Of a DNA stretch of 64,000 nucleotides, positions 59,160-64,000 are shown one piece after another. The first letter of the stretch is position 1. Each line of letters opens with the position of its first letter. Location: assembly GCF_030272615.1 (NCBI RefSeq), contig NC_081405.1:24347272-24411271 (forward strand), read 5' to 3'. The position numbers and the translations under genes were made by a program. Below the pieces are notes generated by a model. That model was given only the letters and a program-made list of their open reading frames with translations, ran no database searches and was not told the DNA's origin. This DNA comes from Cryptomeria japonica. Its lineage: Eukaryota; Streptophyta; Pinopsida; Cupressales; Cupressaceae.

Positions 59160-61136
59160 GTGTTGCCCATGTTTTTAACCATGGTCAATTTTAAACTTTT
59201 TCTATATATTTCAAACATTCATGTCTGACACATTAATCAAATCTTCCCAAATACAATTAGGTGATTTAGCCTTGATCCATAAAGAAATTATTAAATTTAA
59301 TAATTCATCGAAGCTAGAAAACATCTTTCTGCAAAACAATTTTGTACAATACTTCAGTATGTCATAATTATTGAGTTCCAAATTTCATTTTTGACTACAA
59401 AGTTATTGAAATTCTTCAAATAATTATGATCGAGCTTGAAGCTTTGAGAAAAACTTAAAAGTTTTTCCAAGGTTCGGACTTTAATTTGGTCCTCCATTAA
59501 ATGAGTATTGCAAATAGTCTAGCACTATGTCAATTTATCCTCCCCAAGGTAGAAATGGGCTCATCATAATAACATAGTTGCTCTAAAATCCATTTGGTGC
59601 AAGTCAAGTTTTCATTGGCGAAGTTTTGAGCAGGGTCTATAATTATCATCAGGACCCGAAGTAGTGTTCACCACCAATAATAAGCAAGGGTTGAGTTCAA
59701 GCTTAGCACTCTTCATGGTTCGTGGCATGTGTATAATGCATCCATTGAAAAAGGCTTTGTGATCAACTTTTATCTTAGGCATTGGGGCTTGACACCTCAC
59801 TTAGAACCTTGGCAATGTAAGATGCTTCTGCATCCTTCACGAGTTCTATAACCTTAAGTGGATCCAAAAGGGGTTGTTGGAACCACTAAATTTACTAGTG
59901 CATCACTTGTATCTTGTGGAAAGGAAAGTTGCTAAATAGGCTTCGGAGCTCAATACCCCAAGTTGAACCACTTTTAAAGGAAAGCTACCAGCATCATGGT
60001 TGAGTTCTAGTCAGTGTCGAAATTCGACATGCCACATGGAACTATGAAAATGAAGTAATTACCGCACAAATGCATCTTTGTGTATGCACAGAATGCTTAA
60101 GCCAATACAAGCTGCAGGCGTTGAACCCAACTCCAAAACTTTGTTCTCATCCTTGTCGTGCCGCAATGAAGAGTTGTGCGTTGGCTTTGCTTGGACACAC
60201 AGGACATAAGCTGTCTGTACAAACCCCTAGAGGATGTCATTGCCAATACAGAGAGGGATTCATAGTCAAGGGTTTGTCCATTGTCAACTAGAATTGAAAA
60301 GTCGTTACCAAGTGGTAGCACATCATTTGATGACTGTGGAGTTGATATAAGACTATTAAAGATGGAAGGAAGAATGGCATAATCAACACCGTGGTACGTA
60401 TCTTGGTCAGGATGTTGCAACTAAAGTCCTCAAGCCAAACCTTCAACCATCATTAAGCATTCTCCCAATCATGCCAAAGCATAATCAAAGGTGGATTCAA
60501 GTCAAATTTCACGACCACAAATGCCCCCAAAGCATGCAATTAACTGTGCATGCATAAAATGGATTTATTGATCACAAAGCAAATTTTATAGAGGATAAAT
60601 TTTGTACACAGTCCGATACTAGTGTGATTTTGAGTTTGTCGGGGATAATGTCTCAGCAGAAATTGGGAATATAATTTAAGCTCGCATTATAAATATGTTT
60701 GCAACATTGCAAACCACCAGAAATAGAGGGGGAAAATTTGGCAACATGATTGGATTATATAGCAACATACAAAGAATTAGTGTTCACCTTGAGAAGAGCA
60801 TATAGCATTCAAGATTGCATTTAAAGGGGCATCCATGCCATATTTCAATAAAGCGTATTACCCAACATATAGATTGATATTTTGGCATTAATAATAGAGA
60901 TTGAAGTCTGGATGTCATAATAAGTAAGGATATCCATTAACACAGATTGAAACCAACGCTACCCAATCAAGTTCTATCATTCTTCTAAGCAATTCCAGTG
61001 TTTCTAAAGAGGTGTTCGTTGCAGATCATAGATCATCCAAATTGTGAGCCTATCCAAATTAACTTGCAAGCAATCTAATAAGATGGACAACTGTTTATAA
61101 ATTTGCCTATCCACCTGTGCTTGAAGTCATAAGGCT
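59160..61136. other. Unassigned stretch inside the element
   Basis: It does not continue gag and shows no pol. On the minus strand, open pieces at 60420-60097 and 59800-59612 look more protein-like than background but match nothing I recognise. It may be an old insertion or a captured fragment. Confidence 0.35.
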
Positions 61137-61159
61137 GTTATATATATATATATATATAA
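61137..61159. repeat. (TA)n microsatellite
   Basis: Uninterrupted TA dinucleotides, about ten units. Confidence 0.9.
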
Positions 61160-61352
61160 AACTTTGTTGTGATAGGAGTCATGAATATAAGATGTGTTGA
61201 AAGGTAAATGAAGATATAATGCTTACATTAAGAAGTCCGTGGCTAACAGTTTATGGAAGCTCCAGTTTAAGCGCTTTGTTGTGATAGGAGTCAGGAATAT
61301 AAGATGTGTTGTAAGGTGAATGAAGATATAATGCTTACATTAAGAAGTCCCT
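61160..61352 (+). repeat. Two-copy direct repeat of about 85-90 bp
   Basis: CTTTGTTGTGATAGGAGTCA...CATTAAGAAGTCC occurs at ~61162-61242 and ~61277-61351 with few differences, separated by about 35 bp. Confidence 0.8.
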
Positions 61353-62340
61353 GTTTTTAGCCACGTAAAGATACACCATTATCTTTATGCTTTGGCTATT
61401 TCAATAATATTTTAATTCATTGTTGGGTTAGTGTGTACGAGAATATGAAAGACCTTATTTGTAATATATTATTTAAAGGGAAAGGGGGAAATTACTTGAA
61501 ACTAAACAACATCAAGGAGTTTATTTTATTTCTCAAGAAAGAGAGATAGTTACAAGGGTTGGAATTGAAAAGGCTTCGTGAAGGAAATTCTTGAAAGACA
61601 CTATCTAATAACAGTAAAAGGAGGAGATTTACGATCCCCCTTTTCTTTCGAGGCATGAGTGTGAATCGATCATTTTAGTTTTGAAGGGAGAAAGGAAGCG
61701 GGGATTTTCCTTCAATCATAACCTTTTGTATAAAGGTAGTGGGGTTTGTGAACTTTTTTATATCAAAGAACCAAAGACATAGTTCGAATCTATGTGTTTA
61801 ATTGTTCTCTTTGTTGACTATACTATTTTCTGTGCAAATTTGCAATTATTTTTTATCTTTCCATTTGTTAAATGTGGTTGTGAATGTATATGTCATCAAA
61901 TCTGTGAGTTTTAGTCTGCACATATGTACTTGACGAAGTCTATGTTTATTTTCTTAAAAATTGTTGGTGGGTGTTGAGTGAATGTTTTGTGTATCATTCG
62001 TCTTTGTTTTTCTTTTATTGAAATTCATAATCATATTTGTGTCATGGCTATGCACATATGTTAGTTTGCCTTTCTTACTTTCTGGTTAAAAGCATACTCC
62101 AGAAAATCAAAATTAGGTCTTATGAGGGAGCTACCCCTCTCAAACATAGAGGAAGATCACTAATCTAATAATGGTCTCCAACTATTGGTTGTGATTTGTC
62201 TTCATACGTAGATTGAATTGAGTCATTTATTATTTATTTTGAAAAGACAAATCTGTTTATTAACACTAGGATAATATGAAAACAAATTTCTTGAAGAAAT
62301 ATAAAGACTATCGCAAAGGAAAGGGAAGAGATTAGAATTT

Positions 62341-63621
62341 ATGACGTGGAAGAGCCCCAACCTGAAGCACATGAAACCGAGCCATCAAAAAACATCAATT
62401 TAGATAGGTTGGCAGAAATGGCTACTAAAGAAACAGAGGAGGTCATTGAGACCATCCTAAGACAAGAAACTATTTCAGAAATTGGGCCATTTATGGAAAC
62501 CACTGGTAATACTCAAGTGCCTCACATCTCTTCCTCCATCTCTTGGTCTTCAATTACACTCAAATTATGGAAACACATGAAATAGTTACAATTGAGAGAA
62601 AAGAATCGATAAGAGAAAATTAACGATTACATGAGATGATGGAAAAGAAGCCATAGGAATCTGAAATGAAAGTTGCAAGACTAAGGAACAAAGTGGACAC
62701 TATGGTTGCCATTGTGCTGCAAATTGTTAGTTGCAGACCACCAGCACAAGTATATATATTAAATTTCTCAGGGAACAGTTGCTTATCTTCTAGTTTATGC
62801 AAAAGTATTTGTATTTTCCCTTTTCCATTGTTTATCCTAGAGACTTCTTCCATATTTTTCAGTCATCTACCCCATAACTACAAAATACTTTGTGTGAGTT
62901 CTATATCCATGACCTTGATGTGCCATACAACACTAGTCATAATCCTCTTTTGTATGTAGGAGATGTTCAACTAAGAGCATTCTATTCTTATTTAAAGAAT
63001 GAAGAAACTAGAGGTAATTAAAAGCTTACATACAAAGAAGTTGACAAAACAACTACATTATCTCTTTGGGCTGAATCAAATACTGTAGATGCTATGATGA
63101 ATAAGTGGGTATACTCACCCAAGAGCCTGATATTCAGAAGCATATACTAGCATCTAAGATAGAGGCTTATGAAGGGTACAAAAGAATGATAGAGGTTTAC
63201 ATACAAAGAGGTTGATAAAATAGCTACACTATCTCTTTGGGTTGAATCAAATAGTGCAAGTGCTATGATTAGTGAGTGGGTATTACTCGCTCAAGAGCCT
63301 AATATTCAAAAGAATATACTAGCATCCAAGATTGAGGCTTATGAAGGGTATGCGAGAATGATTCATGCACATGGTAGGGATATTTTAAATTTTGTTGCAA
63401 TAAGTTGGCAAGAACTCACCCATGACCTACAACAAAAAGAACCCCATTCCTTATACAATCGCCATGCAGCTATTTGCGGAGCCAGGAAGTACATGGAGTT
63501 GGCCAAAGAGCAGAGCCTAAAGTGGACGTTGCTTGTTTTTCAGCCTCCACTCCTTTTATGGCCCATACCAATTTACAAAGTAATTAAGCAGTATAACGAG
63601 GAGACTGGGGAACATATGTGA
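62341..63621 (+). pseudogene. Decayed accessory frame upstream of the 3' LTR, with tandem duplication
   Basis: Open pieces start at ATG 62346 (Glu-rich, MEEPQPEAHETEPSKN). A helix-like piece lies at 62666, then VGDVQLRAFYSYLKNEE (~62957) and a last piece open from about 63196 to TGA 63619-63621. The segment TYKEVDK..TLSLW.ESN is present twice (from 63026 and from 63197). The final part includes NIQKNILASKIEAYEGYA and ICGARKYMELAKEQ. No known domain. Position between internal region and PPT resembles the extra or env-like frames of Tat/Athila elements; function unknown. Confidence 0.5.
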
Positions 63622-63746
63622 CAGAGGATTGTGAAGTCAAATGGATTCTACTGGAATCCTTTAGTAGGGAATTTAGGAGTCACTTGTCATTTTGATTTTA
63701 GAGAAATGGATTTCATGCAGAATAGGTTAATAGGGCCTACTTTGAG

Positions 63747-63765
63747 ATAAGCGGGATTCGGGGAA
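63747..63765 (+). promoter_or_regulatory. Polypurine tract
   Basis: GATAAGCGGGATTCGGGGAA directly before the TGATAGG LTR start; purine-rich but with T and C interruptions. Confidence 0.5.
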
Positions 63766-64000
63766 TGATAGGTCTCTAATTTGTCTTTCTTTCTTTTATT
63801 TTAGTTAATAAATCCCTTCTTAGATCTGGGATTTAGTTGTAGTTGGTTATAGAATTAGTCATAGGATTAATGTTATAAATAAGTTTGCGATTGACCTGAA
63901 AAGGTGAACAATTTTGTGCTATTTTTAGCAAGTTATGTTTAAATCATGTATGTAATTTTGATTAATAGAATGCAATGATTTCCTAAACTAGCTGAGTAAT
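63766..64000 (+). repeat. 3' LTR, partial
   Basis: First 235 bp of the LTR; matches 57218-57245 joined to 57754-57960. Continues beyond the window. Confidence 0.75.

Larger units (their letters stand above)
57218..64000 (+). mobile_element. Athila/Tat-like gypsy element, right LTR cut by window end
   Basis: TGATAGGTCTCTAATTTG begins at 57218 and again at 63766, and the following sequences match through GTTGTAGTTGGTTATAGAAT...AGTCATAGGATTAAT to the end of the window. Between them lie a PBS of tRNA-Asp type, decayed gag, and a decayed downstream frame followed by a polypurine tract. No protease, reverse transcriptase or integrase motif is visible in the 58.5-63.7 kb interior. The TSD cannot be checked because the right end is outside. 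Confidence 0.78.

Overview
This window looks like repeat-dense nuclear DNA of a seed plant, most likely a gymnosperm (conifer-type). That is inferred from very long LTRs, deeply nested Ty3/gypsy and Ty1/copia-like insertions, old target-site duplications (TSDs), an AT-rich background and no recognisable host gene. No rRNA gene, functional tRNA gene, organelle insertion, bacterial-style operon or CRISPR array was seen. The value of the window lies in its retrotransposon layers, many of which can be delimited to the base by TG...CA termini, matching 5-bp TSDs, primer-binding sites (PBS) and polypurine tracts (PPT).

Layout. 1-7417: remains of a Tat/Ogre-like gypsy array. One LTR (265-1573) has a PPT on its left and a PBS plus decayed gag on its right; a truncated second LTR is split by a 2.6-kb solo LTR (3772-6379, TSD ATTGG). 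7418-8460: a diverged tandem duplication. 10543-18527: an 8-kb LTR element (TSD ATAGT) with a gag-like frame and a roughly 1,120-codon second frame but no pol. It is inserted, with a solo LTR (19445-21005, TSD AATAG), in a decayed minus-strand LINE-like region. 23198-36264: a second long minus-strand frame of nearly the same length and architecture as the first. It is interrupted by a solo gypsy LTR (23369-24934, TSD AGGAG) and by a gag-protease element without polymerase (27269-35389). That element is itself interrupted by a 333-bp TRIM (32239-32571, TSD CCCCT) whose LTRs contain a tRNA-like sequence. Upstream of the long frame lies an array of about twenty different short inverted repeats (36404-37650), itself cut by a non-coding LTR element (37655-40119, TSD TTAAG).

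43060-52095: a copia-like LTR split by a complete-structure chromodomain gypsy element on the minus strand (43342-51212, TSD AGATC), the only element here with recognisable reverse transcriptase and integrase; its gag-pol is broken. 53099-54749: another copia-like solo LTR (TSD GGATG). 57218-64000: a plus-strand Athila/Tat-like element running off the window, with decayed gag and a decayed downstream frame carrying a tandem duplication.

Working together: most elements here have lost, or never had, a polymerase and would depend on enzymes supplied in trans. The recurring theme is non-autonomous elements that keep LTRs, PBS and PPT, and either gag, a long accessory frame, or nothing coding at all. 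All coding frames seen are interrupted by stops, so nothing here is likely to be active. Coordinates were read by hand; family assignments rest on motifs visible in the sequence, not on searches.
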